A stretch of 64,000 nucleotides of DNA from the NCBI RefSeq assembly GCF_001999765.1, contig NZ_MTIC01000003.1, positions 372,001-436,000 on the forward strand. The letters run 5' to 3'. Below, piece after piece: positions 19,160-27,194 of this stretch; the first letter of the stretch is position 1; each line of letters begins with the position of its first letter. Below the pieces are notes generated by a model that was given only the letters and a program-made list of their open reading frames with translations, had not been told where the DNA came from and ran no database searches. Origin of the DNA: Sinomonas mesophila. Its GTDB lineage: Bacteria; Actinomycetota; Actinomycetes; Actinomycetales; Micrococcaceae. The position numbers and the translations under genes are program-made.

Positions 19160-20884
19160 GTGCGACTGAAGACCGCAGCTGCGATCCTGCTGCTCGGCCT
19201 CATAGCCCTCGTGGCCGGCATCGGCCAGCTCTCCTGGTGGGCTCCCGACGAGCATGTGACCGCCGTGCTCCCGGCCGACGCCCAGGACGCCCCGCTGACC
19301 GTCATCGACACGGGGCTGCGCGACCTGCGTGGAGGCGATGCAACCCTCACGGTCCGCTCCGAAGGAAGCTTCACGCTCTCCGCGGCCCGGCCCGATGACA
19401 TCGAGGCCTGGGTCGGCCCGGCGGCCCACAACACCATCGACGGCGCGTCGGAGGACGGCCGCACCCTCACGGTCGCCCACACCGACGGCGAGGCGACCTC
19501 GCCGGACCCCGCCGGCGCCGACCTCTTCGCTGCGAGCCAGAGCGCGTCCGGCACCCTCGAGTACCGCTGGGAGCTCCCGGACGACGGCGAGTGGCAGCTC
19601 CTGCTCGCGAGCGACGGCTCCGCGCCGGCGCCCCGCGACGTGACGATCACGTGGCCGAGCAACGCGACCACCCCGTGGGGCGTCCCGCTCATCGTCGTCG
19701 GCGCCCTCGCGATCCTCGCGGCCGTCGCCCTCGTCCTCCTCGGTGCGCGCCGCGGCCCGGGCTCCGGCATCGGCCGCGGCTCCGCCGCCCGCCGCCCGCA
19801 GGCCGGCTGGCCGGCTGCTCCCACCCGGCGCGGTCGCCCGGGCTCCGCGCCGCGGATGGCGGGGCCGTCGTCCGCCCCCCGCGACCGGGGTGCCCAGGGC
19901 CGCGGCCTGCGCGCCGCGGCGGCGGGGACGGCCATCGTCGCTGGCCTTGCCGGGCTCGGGGCCGCGGTGCCCGCCGCGAACGCGGCGACGTCCCCCGCCC
20001 CGGCCGCCTCCGAGAAGGTCCTCATCGACGAGCAGCTCACCCGCATCCTCGAGCAGACCGGCAACGCGGTCCAGGCCGGCGACGACGCGAAGGACGCCGC
20101 CAAGCTCGCCCCGCGCGTCGACGGCACCGCCCTGCTGACCCGCACGCAGAACTACAAGGTGCGCGCCGCCGTTGCGAGCGCCCCCGCGCTCTCCCCGGTC
20201 CGGGCGTCCGACCTGCTCACGAGCGTCGTCACGACGCGCCGCGAGTGGCCCCGCACCGTCGTCGCCGTGACCCAGGGCGAGGGCAACACAACGCCCCAGC
20301 TGCTGACGCTGCGGCAGGCGAGCGCCCGCGAGAACTACAAGCTCATCGAGGCGGCCCCCCTCCTGCCGGGCGCGACCTTCCCGAGCACGTCGCGCGCGGG
20401 CGTCGAGCAGCTCCCGCTCGATGACAAGGCCGGCCTCGTCAACACCCCCGGGGAGGCCATCGCCGGGCTCGCCGACCGGCTCACGTCCCCGGACAGCAGC
20501 TGGAAGGACCGCATCCCCGAGAACGCGTACATCGCGGACACGCAGGGCTACCAGGCCGACATCGTCGCGAGCAGCCCCAACGGCGACTTCGCCTTCAGCC
20601 ACTCCCTCGTGGGCGACGAGGCGGTCGCGTTCCGCACGGCCGACGGCGGGGCGATCGTCCTCGCGCCTCTCGATTTCACCGTCGAGGGCACGCCCAAGGC
20701 CGAGGGCGACAAGGTGACCCTTGCCGACGACGCTGCCGCGCTCGCCGGCGGCAAGGAGGCCACGTCCAAGATGGTGCTCACCTTCCGCGAGACCGTCATG
20801 CTCTACGTGCCCAAGGAGGGCGCCAGCCAGAACGTGACCCTCATCGGGGCGACGCGCAACCTCTCCGGGGCGAGCGTGGGCTGA
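19160..20884 (+). CDS. membrane protein of unknown function with two extracytoplasmic domains
   Basis: This 574-residue protein is not recognised. It has an N-terminal helix (about 6-26), a beta-rich outside region ending near residue 172, a second helix (about 174-196), an Arg/Pro-rich cytosolic linker (about 200-255), and a third hydrophobic stretch (RAAAAGTAIVAGLAGLGAAVPAANAA) followed by a long soluble domain with several acidic helices. The third stretch with its AANAA ending looks like a signal peptide, so the gene may be a fusion of two exported units. The start is GTG 19160 with AAAGG 8 bases upstream. The following terminator suggests a single-gene transcript. Confidence 0.7.
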   Translation: MRLKTAAAILLLGLIALVAGIGQLSWWAPDEHVTAVLPADAQDAPLTVIDTGLRDLRGGDATLTVRSEGSFTLSAARPDDIEAWVGPAAHNTIDGASEDGRTLTVAHTDGEATSPDPAGADLFAASQSASGTLEYRWELPDDGEWQLLLASDGSAPAPRDVTITWPSNATTPWGVPLIVVGALAILAAVALVLLGARRGPGSGIGRGSAARRPQAGWPAAPTRRGRPGSAPRMAGPSSAPRDRGAQGRGLRAAAAGTAIVAGLAGLGAAVPAANAATSPAPAASEKVLIDEQLTRILEQTGNAVQAGDDAKDAAKLAPRVDGTALLTRTQNYKVRAAVASAPALSPVRASDLLTSVVTTRREWPRTVVAVTQGEGNTTPQLLTLRQASARENYKLIEAAPLLPGATFPSTSRAGVEQLPLDDKAGLVNTPGEAIAGLADRLTSPDSSWKDRIPENAYIADTQGYQADIVASSPNGDFAFSHSLVGDEAVAFRTADGGAIVLAPLDFTVEGTPKAEGDKVTLADDAAALAGGKEATSKMVLTFRETVMLYVPKEGASQNVTLIGATRNLSGASVG

Positions 20885-20895
20885 TGGGCACCCGG

Positions 20896-20951
20896 GCACG
20901 GCTCCCACGGGCACGGCTCCCGTGAGCACGGCCCCGTGAGCACGGCTCGAA
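20896..20951 (+). repeat. tandem repeat after a stop codon (14-15 bp period)
   Basis: Four near-identical units beginning GCACGG start at 20896, 20911, 20926 and 20940, just after the stop of the unknown membrane protein. Unit ends vary (CTCCCACGG, CTCCCGTGA, CCCCGTGA). No coding role is evident. Confidence 0.75.
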
Positions 20952-20960
20952 GCACAGGTG

Positions 20961-20998
20961 CCAAGGGCGCCGGCCGCGTGTGCGGCCGGCGCCCCTGG
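20961..20998 (+). terminator. strong GC-rich terminator hairpin
   Basis: A perfect 13-bp inverted repeat (arms 20965-20977 and 20982-20994, loop GTGT) is extended by CCA/TGG around a mismatch. It lies about 80 bases past the stop of the membrane protein gene and upstream of the next promoter. No T-tract follows. Confidence 0.75.
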
Positions 20999-21048
20999 TC
21001 GCTCCCGGACGTTGCTGCCCGTTCTCTGGGCTTCGCTAAGGTGGAGTC

Positions 21049-22074
21049 ATGAGCGTTCCCGGTTCCCGCCAGCCCCAGCCGCAGCTGAACCTCCGCGGCG
21101 CCGTCGACCTCTCGGCCCTCAAGGCCCGCGCCACGGCCTCGCCGCCCGCCTCGCCCCAGGCGCCGGCCTCCGGCACGACCCCCCCGGACGAGTCCCTCGC
21201 GGGCGCCCCGGGCGCGGGAGCCGAGGCGGCCTCCGGCGCTGAGGCAGGCGCCGCCGGAGCCGTCGAGATCGACGAGAGCAGCTTCCCCGAGCTCGTCCAG
21301 CGCTCGGGCGAGGTGCCCGTCGTCGTGCTCCTGTGGGCGTCCTACTCTCCAGAGTCGCTGCGCGCCCGGGACGAGCTCGCGGGCATCGTCGCCTCCTACG
21401 CGGGCCGTCTCCTCTACGCGACGGCGGACGTCGAGGCCTTCCCGCAGCTCGCCCAGGCGTTCCAGGCGCAGGCCGTGCCGACCGCCGTCGCGATCCTCAA
21501 GGGCCAGCCCATCCCGCTGTTCCAGGGCACCGCCGCCGAGGCGCAGGCGCGCCAGCTCTTCGACGAGCTCCTGCGCGTCGCCGCGGCGAACGGGGTCACC
21601 GGCAGCGCGGGGGGCCCGGCGCAGGGAGCGGGCGCGCCCGCCGAGCCCGAGCTCCCGCCCCTGCACCAGGAGGCCTTCGACGCCATCGACCGCGGGGACT
21701 TCGCCGCGGCCGAGGCCGCGTACCGCAAGGCACTCGCCGAGCAGCCCGCGGATCGCGAGGCCAAGGCCGGCCTCGCGCAGGTCCAGCTCATGGCCCGCGG
21801 CGCGGGGATCGACCAGCCCGCCGCAGACCGGCTCCGTGCCGCGGCCGCGGATGCCCCGGACGACGTCGAGGCCCAGCTCGCCGTCGCGGACCTCGACATC
21901 ATGGGCGGGCACGTCGAGGACGCCTTCGCTCGGCTCGTGGGCCTCGTGGGGCGAACCGCGGGGGACGACCGCGAGCGAACCCGCGTGCGCCTGCTCGAGC
22001 TGTTCGAGATCGTCGGCGGGACGGACCCACGCGTGTCGGCGGCCAGGGCGCAGCTGGCCCGGGCTCTCTTCTGA
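21049..22074 (+). CDS. YbbN/CnoX-like thioredoxin-fold protein with TPR region
   Basis: The product has 341 residues in three parts: a disordered Ala/Pro/Gly-rich N terminus (about 1-70), a thioredoxin fold (about 70-190, with VVVLLWASYSPESLRARDEL and VPTAVAILKGQPI) and a TPR-like C-terminal region (about 205-341). The redox CxxC is replaced by SYSPES, so it cannot be a thiol oxidoreductase. YbbN/CnoX proteins act as holdases and chaperone helpers; that role is inferred. ATG 21049 lies 6 bases after TAAGGT (21037-21042), a leaderless start. Confidence 0.84.
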   Translation: MSVPGSRQPQPQLNLRGAVDLSALKARATASPPASPQAPASGTTPPDESLAGAPGAGAEAASGAEAGAAGAVEIDESSFPELVQRSGEVPVVVLLWASYSPESLRARDELAGIVASYAGRLLYATADVEAFPQLAQAFQAQAVPTAVAILKGQPIPLFQGTAAEAQARQLFDELLRVAAANGVTGSAGGPAQGAGAPAEPELPPLHQEAFDAIDRGDFAAAEAAYRKALAEQPADREAKAGLAQVQLMARGAGIDQPAADRLRAAAADAPDDVEAQLAVADLDIMGGHVEDAFARLVGLVGRTAGDDRERTRVRLLELFEIVGGTDPRVSAARAQLARALF

Positions 22075-22098
22075 CCCCGGGCGCTCTTCCGACCCCGG
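22063..22098 (+). repeat. 18-bp tandem duplication spanning a stop codon
   Basis: Two adjacent 18-base units (22063-22080 and 22081-22098) match at 16 positions. The first contains the TGA stop of the YbbN-like gene; the second has CGA there. The layout shows a recent duplication of the gene's last bases. Confidence 0.8.
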
Positions 22099-22105
22099 CC
22101 CCGCA

Positions 22106-22151
22106 GGATCCTCCCCGCGGATGAGGTCGGCCTCGTCCTCGCGGAGGATCC
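22106..22151 (+). terminator. imperfect hairpin between YbbN-like gene and ABC genes
   Basis: Arms of 21 bases (22106-22126 and 22131-22151, outer ends GGATCCTCC/GGAGGATCC) pair with three mismatches around a TCGG loop. It lies before the TAGCGT promoter of the ABC ATPase and probably ends the upstream transcript. Confidence 0.6.
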
Positions 22152-22183
22152 CGCGGCGCCGGGCGCCTTGCTAGCGTGGGGCC

Positions 22184-22990
22184 ATGAGTGGCCTCGTCCC
22201 GCCGTCGGCGGCCTCTGCCCCCTCGCCAGCCGCTGTCCCCTCCGCCGCCCTGTCGCTGCGCGGCCTCGTCAAGGCCTTCGGCGGAAAGCCAGCGGTCAGC
22301 GGGATCAGCCTCGATGTCCCCGTCGGCTCCCTCTACGGGCTCGTCGGGCCCAACGGCGCGGGGAAGACGACCACGCTGTCCATCGCCACGGGCCTCCTGC
22401 GCCCCGACGCCGGGACGGCGCACGTCTTCGGCGTCGACGTGTGGGGTGACCCGCTGGCCGCCAAGCGGCTCATGGGGGTCCTGCCGGACGGCGTGCGCCT
22501 CTTCGACCGGCTCACGGGCGCGCAGCTCATCACCTACGCCGCGCTCCTGCACGGGCTCGACAGGCGCACCGCGGTCGAGCGGACGCACGAGCTGCTCGAG
22601 GCGTTCGGGCTCGCCGACGCCGCGGCGACGCTCGTCGTCGACTACTCCGCCGGCATGGCGAAGAAGGCGGCCCTCGCGGCGTCGCTCGTGCACGCCCCGC
22701 GCCTCCTCGTCCTCGACGAGCCGTTCGAGTCGGTCGATCCGGTCTCGGCGGCGAACATCCGCGGCATCCTTGCGGACTTCGTCGCGGGGGGCGGGTCCGT
22801 GATCGTCTCGAGCCACGTCATGGACCTCGTCCAGCGCATGTGCGACCACGTCGCCGTCGTCGCGGCCGGGTGCATCCTCGCCGCCGGGACCGTGGACGAG
22901 GTCCGGGCGGGCTCGACCCTCGAGGAGCGCTTCGTCGAGCTCGTCGGCGGGCCGGGCCGCACGGAGGGGCTGACATGGTTGCGCACCTGA
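22184..22990 (+). CDS. ABC transporter ATP-binding protein
   Basis: This 268-residue ATPase belongs to a two-gene ABC system. Walker A is GPNGAGKTT (about 56-64), the signature is the divergent VDYSAGMAKKAAL, Walker B reads LLVLDEPFESVDP and the switch His is in IVSSHVMDL. The weak signature motif resembles bacitracin- or Pxp-type exporters. The ATG at 22184 lies 6 bases after TAGCGT (22172-22177), a leaderless start. The downstream permease starts inside its last codons. Confidence 0.9.
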   Translation: MSGLVPPSAASAPSPAAVPSAALSLRGLVKAFGGKPAVSGISLDVPVGSLYGLVGPNGAGKTTTLSIATGLLRPDAGTAHVFGVDVWGDPLAAKRLMGVLPDGVRLFDRLTGAQLITYAALLHGLDRRTAVERTHELLEAFGLADAAATLVVDYSAGMAKKAALAASLVHAPRLLVLDEPFESVDPVSAANIRGILADFVAGGGSVIVSSHVMDLVQRMCDHVAVVAAGCILAAGTVDEVRAGSTLEERFVELVGGPGRTEGLTWLRT

Positions 22991-24567
22991 TCTCGCTCAA
23001 GCTGCTCCTGCTGGCCAACGGCCTGCGCCGGAACGTGTGGCAGGCGGTCGGGCTGGGCATCGCCACCCTGTACGGGTTCGGCCTCGTCACCGCCTGCGCC
23101 GTGGGGCTCGCGGCCCTGCGCTTCGCGGACGCGGCGACGGCGGAGACGGCCCTGGTCCTGGGCGGCTCGGCGCTCGTGGCCGTCTGGGCCCTGGCCCCGA
23201 TCGCCGTCGCCGGCGTGGACCTCACGCTCGACCCCGCCCGCTTCGCGCCCTACCCGATCCCGCGCGGGCAGCTGCTCGCGGGCCACGCGCTGGCGGCGCT
23301 CATCGGCGTGCCCGGCCTCTGTACGGCCCTCGTCCTCGCCGCGACGACGCTCACGTGGACACGGGGGCTCGCGCCCTTCGCGGCCTCCGTGGCCGGCGCG
23401 GCCCTCGCCCTGGGCCTGTGCGTCGTCGTGAGCCGGCTGGTCGCGAGCCTCGCCTCGGAGCTCGCGGCCTCACGCCGCTTCCGGGACGGCAGCAGCCTCG
23501 TCCTGCTTGTCCCGCTCGTGCTGCTCGCGCCCCTCGTGAGCCTCGCGCTGCCCGCGCTCTCCGATGTGGCCGCCCTGGGCGGGGCCGCCGAGGTCCTCGT
23601 CTGGACGCCCCTCGGTGCAGCCTTCTCCGCCCCCGCCGACGCGGCCCAGGGCCTCGGGGCCACGGCCGCCGCCAAGCTCGCCATCGCCGCCGCGTCCCTG
23701 GCGCTCGCAGCGTGGGCCTGGTCCGGGACCCTCGGACGGGCCCTTGTGCGTCCGAGCAGCGGCGGGCGTGCGCGTGCGGCCCGGGGAGGCCGGGACGGGC
23801 TCGGGCTCTTCGCCCTCGTGCCCGCGACGGCCGCCGGCGCCGTGGCCGCGCGGAGCCTCGTCTACTGGGTCCGCGACCCCCGCTACGGCGGCGGGCTCAT
23901 CGTCGTCCCGCTCCTGCCCGTCGTCCTGTACGCTGCGTCCCTCGGCCAGGACGGCGGGGGCGGGCCGCTCGCGGGGCCGTTCGCCCTGAGCGGCCCGCTC
24001 GTCGCGTTCGTCCTCGCGTGGAGCATCTCGGCCGACGTCTCCTACGACTCGACGGCCTTCGCCGGTCACCTCGCCGCGGGCGTGCGCGGGCGCGATGACC
24101 GGTGGGGCCGGGCCCTCGCGCTCCTGGCGTTCGGGCTGCCGGTGACGCTCGTCGTCACGGCAGTGCCGTTCGCCGTCGCGGGGGAGTGGGCAACGTTCCC
24201 CGCGGTGCTCGGACTCGCGGTCGGCGTCCTGCTGAGCGGGACGGGCCTGTCCTCCGTCGTCTCCGCCCGCTACGCCGTCGCGGTGCCGCTGCCGGGGGAG
24301 AGCCCCTTCAAGAAGCCCGCGGGCAACATGGGCCTCACGATGGCCGTCCAATGCGGAGGGATGGTCCTCCTCTGCGTCCTCGCGGCTCCGGAGGTGGCCC
24401 TCACGGTGCTGGCGCTCGCGACGGGCGAGCCCGCCTACGGGTGGGCCTCGCTCGCCGTCGGCACCGTCCTCGGCGCGGCGCTCCTGGCCGGCGGAGCTGC
24501 CCTCGGCGGGCGCGTGCTCGACGCGCGGGGGCCCGAGCTCTACGCTTCCCTCGTGCGCGTGGCGTGA
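22975..24567 (+). CDS. ABC transporter permease
   Basis: The 530-residue membrane protein has roughly 12 hydrophobic segments and no extracellular solute-binding domain. MVAHLISLKLLLLANGLRRNVWQAVG at the N terminus and FALVPATAAGAVAARSLVYWVRDPRY in the middle are typical of large actinobacterial exporter permeases. It overlaps the ATPase gene by 16 bases and so forms an obligate pair with it. Substrate is unknown; no drug-resistance or lantibiotic genes lie nearby. Confidence 0.85.
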   Translation: MVAHLISLKLLLLANGLRRNVWQAVGLGIATLYGFGLVTACAVGLAALRFADAATAETALVLGGSALVAVWALAPIAVAGVDLTLDPARFAPYPIPRGQLLAGHALAALIGVPGLCTALVLAATTLTWTRGLAPFAASVAGAALALGLCVVVSRLVASLASELAASRRFRDGSSLVLLVPLVLLAPLVSLALPALSDVAALGGAAEVLVWTPLGAAFSAPADAAQGLGATAAAKLAIAAASLALAAWAWSGTLGRALVRPSSGGRARAARGGRDGLGLFALVPATAAGAVAARSLVYWVRDPRYGGGLIVVPLLPVVLYAASLGQDGGGGPLAGPFALSGPLVAFVLAWSISADVSYDSTAFAGHLAAGVRGRDDRWGRALALLAFGLPVTLVVTAVPFAVAGEWATFPAVLGLAVGVLLSGTGLSSVVSARYAVAVPLPGESPFKKPAGNMGLTMAVQCGGMVLLCVLAAPEVALTVLALATGEPAYGWASLAVGTVLGAALLAGGAALGGRVLDARGPELYASLVRVA

Positions 24568-24582
24568 CGAAGGGGGAAGGTC

Positions 24583-25365
24583 ATGGAAATCGTCATCCTC
24601 CGGGACACGCGCGAGGTGGGCCGCATGGCGGCCTCGGTGTTCGCGCGGCTCGTGCGCTCGCGGCCGGACGCCGTGCTCGGCCTCGCGACGGGGTCCTCGC
24701 CGCAGCCCGTGTACGAGGAGCTCGCGCGCCTCGTGCGCGAGGAGGGGCTCGACTTCTCGCGCGCGACCGGCTTCGCGCTCGACGAGTACGTCGGGCTGCC
24801 GCCCGGACATCCCGAGTCCTACCGCGAGGTGATCCGGCGCGACTTCGCCGACCCCGTCGGGCTCGATCCCGCGCGCATGCACAGCCCGGACGGCGGCGCG
24901 GCGGACCTGCCCGCGGCGTGCGCGGCCTACGAGGACGAGATCCGGGCCGCGGGCGGCATCGACCTGCAGATCCTGGGCATCGGCACCGACGGGCACATCG
25001 GCTTCAACGAGCCAGGCTCCTCGCTCGCGTCCCGCACGCGGATCAAGACCCTCACCGAGCAGACCCGGCGGGACAACGCTCGCTTCTTCGGTTCGCCTGC
25101 CGAGGTTCCGCACCACGTCGTGACCCAGGGCGTCGGGACCATCATGGAGGCACGGCACGTCGTGCTCGTCGCCACCGGGGCGACGAAGGCCGAGGCCGTC
25201 CATGGGCTGGTCGAGGGGCCTGTCTCCGCGATGTGCGTCGCCTCGGTGCTCCAGTTCCATCCCCACGCGACGGTGATCACCGACAACGCCGCCGCGTCCT
25301 CCCTGAAGCTCGCCGACTACTACCGGCATGTCTACGACAACAAGCCGGACTGGCAGGAGCTCTGA
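24583..25365 (+). CDS. nagB: glucosamine-6-phosphate deaminase
   Basis: NagB (260 residues) converts glucosamine-6-phosphate to fructose-6-phosphate and ammonia. The motifs GLATGSSPQPVYEEL, GFALDEYVGLPPGHPESY (catalytic Asp) and LGIGTDGHIGFNEPGSS (active-site His) are intact. The start has GAAGGGGGAAGG just upstream, an ordinary leadered start. It follows the ABC permease by 15 bases on the same strand and completes the pathway begun by nagA. Confidence 0.95.
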   Translation: MEIVILRDTREVGRMAASVFARLVRSRPDAVLGLATGSSPQPVYEELARLVREEGLDFSRATGFALDEYVGLPPGHPESYREVIRRDFADPVGLDPARMHSPDGGAADLPAACAAYEDEIRAAGGIDLQILGIGTDGHIGFNEPGSSLASRTRIKTLTEQTRRDNARFFGSPAEVPHHVVTQGVGTIMEARHVVLVATGATKAEAVHGLVEGPVSAMCVASVLQFHPHATVITDNAAASSLKLADYYRHVYDNKPDWQEL

Positions 25366-25403
25366 CCCGGGACCCGTGAGGGCCGCGCGACTACCATGAG
25401 TCC

Positions 25404-25706
25404 ATGACCACGATGCCACCAGACCCCTTCGACTCCGATCCCCGAGACCCCTCCCGCGGCGGCTCGACCGCCACGATCGAGCGCGAGGAGCTGCGCGAAG
25501 AGCTCGAGCCGGGCGACCGCGAACGCTTCTCGCACTACGTGCGCAAGGAGAAGATCATGGAGTCCGCCCTGACGGGCGAGCCCGTGATCGCCCTGTGCGG
25601 CAAGGTCTGGACGCCCGGTCGCGACCCCAAGAAGTTCCCCGTGTGCCCCACGTGCAAGGAGATCTACGAGGGCCTGCGCCCCGGCAGCGACGACGACAAG
25701 TCCTGA
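25404..25706 (+). CDS. DUF3039 protein
   Basis: The product is 100 residues and acidic, with the DUF3039 core ERFSHYVRKEKIMESALTGEPVIALCGKVWTPGRDPKKFPVCPTCKEIYEGL. Three cysteines (one in ALCGKVW and the pair CPTC) suggest a metal site. The family is actinobacterial and of unknown function; it often precedes a DEAD/DEAH helicase, as here after one intervening MFS gene. ATG 25404 is 6 bases after TACCAT (25392-25397), a leaderless start. Confidence 0.88.
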   Translation: MTTMPPDPFDSDPRDPSRGGSTATIEREELREELEPGDRERFSHYVRKEKIMESALTGEPVIALCGKVWTPGRDPKKFPVCPTCKEIYEGLRPGSDDDKS

Positions 25707-27194
25707 GTGCCACCCGTTCGCCGCGCCCGCGGGCGCGGCGCCGTCCCTGAGGAGGCCCCGGCGGACGCCGGACCGCGCGCCGGGCTGATGGCGCCCGCAC
25801 GCCGGGCGCTCGTCGTCGGGCTCCTCGCGATCGTCACGTGCGGCGCGTTCGAGGCCATGGCCGTCACGACGGCGATGCCGGTGGTGGCAGCCGAGCTCGG
25901 CGGGCAGGGGGCCTACGGGCTCGCGTTCTCGCTCTTCCTCACGGCCTCCATGGCCGCCACCGCGGCTGCCGGGCCCTGGTGCGACCTCCGCGGCGCCCGC
26001 CCCGCGCTCCTGACCGGACTCGGCCTCATGTGCGCCGGCCTCGTCCTCGGCGGGGCGGCGTCCGACTTCGCCGTGTTCACCCTCGGGCGCATGGTCTCGG
26101 GACTCGGCGCGGGCTTCATGATCGTCGCCGTTTATGTCGTCATCGGCCAGGTGCTGCCCTCGGCGCTCCAGCCCGTCATGTTCGGCTGGTTCTCCGCCGC
26201 CTGGGTCGTCCCGTCCCTCGTGGGGCCGTACGTCTCGGGCCTGCTCGCCCAGCACGTGAGCTGGCGCTGGCCCTTCCTCGGCGTCGTCCCGATCGTCGTG
26301 GCCGCCATGGCCCTCGTCTGGCCCCGCGTCCGCTCGCTCGGCCCGCCCGCCCCCGATGAGTCGTCTGGGTCCGGCTCGCCCACGGATGGACGACGGCGCG
26401 CCCTCCTCGGACTCGTGCTCGCCGCCGGAATTGCCGGGGCCCAGTGGGCGGCCGTGGCCGCGGCCGACCCGACGTCGCCAGTGCGCGCAGCCGCGCCGGC
26501 GCTGCTCGCCGTCGTCGGCGTCGTGGGGGCCGCGCTCGCGGCGGGGGCCGCCCGGCGTCTCATCCTCCGCGGCACGTGGACCGCCCGGCGCGGGCTGCCG
26601 GCCGTCATGGCCGTGCGCGGGCTCATCACCTTCGCGTTCTTCGGTGCCGAGGCCTTCATCCCGCTCTTGCTCGTGGACCGGTACGGGCTCGAGCCCTCGA
26701 TCGCCGGCCTCGCGCTCACCGGAGGCGCCCTCGGCTGGACCGCCGGCTCGTTCGCACAGGCCCGCGCCTGGCTCCCGCGGTCGGCCTACCTCGTGCTCGG
26801 GCCCGCCGCCGTCGCCGCGTGCCTCGCCGCTGTCGCCGCGTCCGTCGCCGCAGCCGCGCCCGCGTGGGCCATCCCGGCGGCGTGGGTCCTCGCCGGCGCG
26901 GGGATGGGCCTGGCCATGTCCACGACCTCCGTGGCGATGCTGGACCTCAGCGACGCGGCCGAGCGCGGGAGGAATTCGGCCAGCCTCCAGTTGGCCGATA
27001 TGCTCGGTGGAGTGATTGGAACCGCCGGCGCCGGAAGCCTCTATGCCCTGCTGCTTGACGCCTCACGCACTCCCGGGGCCCTCGGGTTCGCCCTCCTGAC
27101 CGGGGTCCTGGCGGTTCCCGCCCTCGTCGGCGCGTTCGCCGGCACGCGCACGCACGCGCCGTCGTCCGCCGACCGGAAGGCCCCCCGCGCATGA
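25707..27194 (+). CDS. MFS transporter, 14-helix drug-efflux type
   Basis: The 495-residue protein has about 14 membrane helices, with VTTAMPVVAAELGGQGAYG (DHA2 motif) in the first helix and GRMVSGLGAGFMIVAVYVVIG in the fourth. GTG 25707 directly follows the DUF3039 stop; ATG 25788 (MAPARRALVVG) is an equally possible start that would drop 27 basic residues. It overlaps the helicase gene by ATGA, so DUF3039, this pump and the helicase share a transcript. The exported compound is unknown. Confidence 0.85.
   Translation: MPPVRRARGRGAVPEEAPADAGPRAGLMAPARRALVVGLLAIVTCGAFEAMAVTTAMPVVAAELGGQGAYGLAFSLFLTASMAATAAAGPWCDLRGARPALLTGLGLMCAGLVLGGAASDFAVFTLGRMVSGLGAGFMIVAVYVVIGQVLPSALQPVMFGWFSAAWVVPSLVGPYVSGLLAQHVSWRWPFLGVVPIVVAAMALVWPRVRSLGPPAPDESSGSGSPTDGRRRALLGLVLAAGIAGAQWAAVAAADPTSPVRAAAPALLAVVGVVGAALAAGAARRLILRGTWTARRGLPAVMAVRGLITFAFFGAEAFIPLLLVDRYGLEPSIAGLALTGGALGWTAGSFAQARAWLPRSAYLVLGPAAVAACLAAVAASVAAAAPAWAIPAAWVLAGAGMGLAMSTTSVAMLDLSDAAERGRNSASLQLADMLGGVIGTAGAGSLYALLLDASRTPGALGFALLTGVLAVPALVGAFAGTRTHAPSSADRKAPRA

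Noticed and set aside
23470-25419. 649-codon minus-strand open frame opposite the ABC permease and nagB
   Set aside because: It crosses nagB and the gap after it, and gives repetitive charged sequence.
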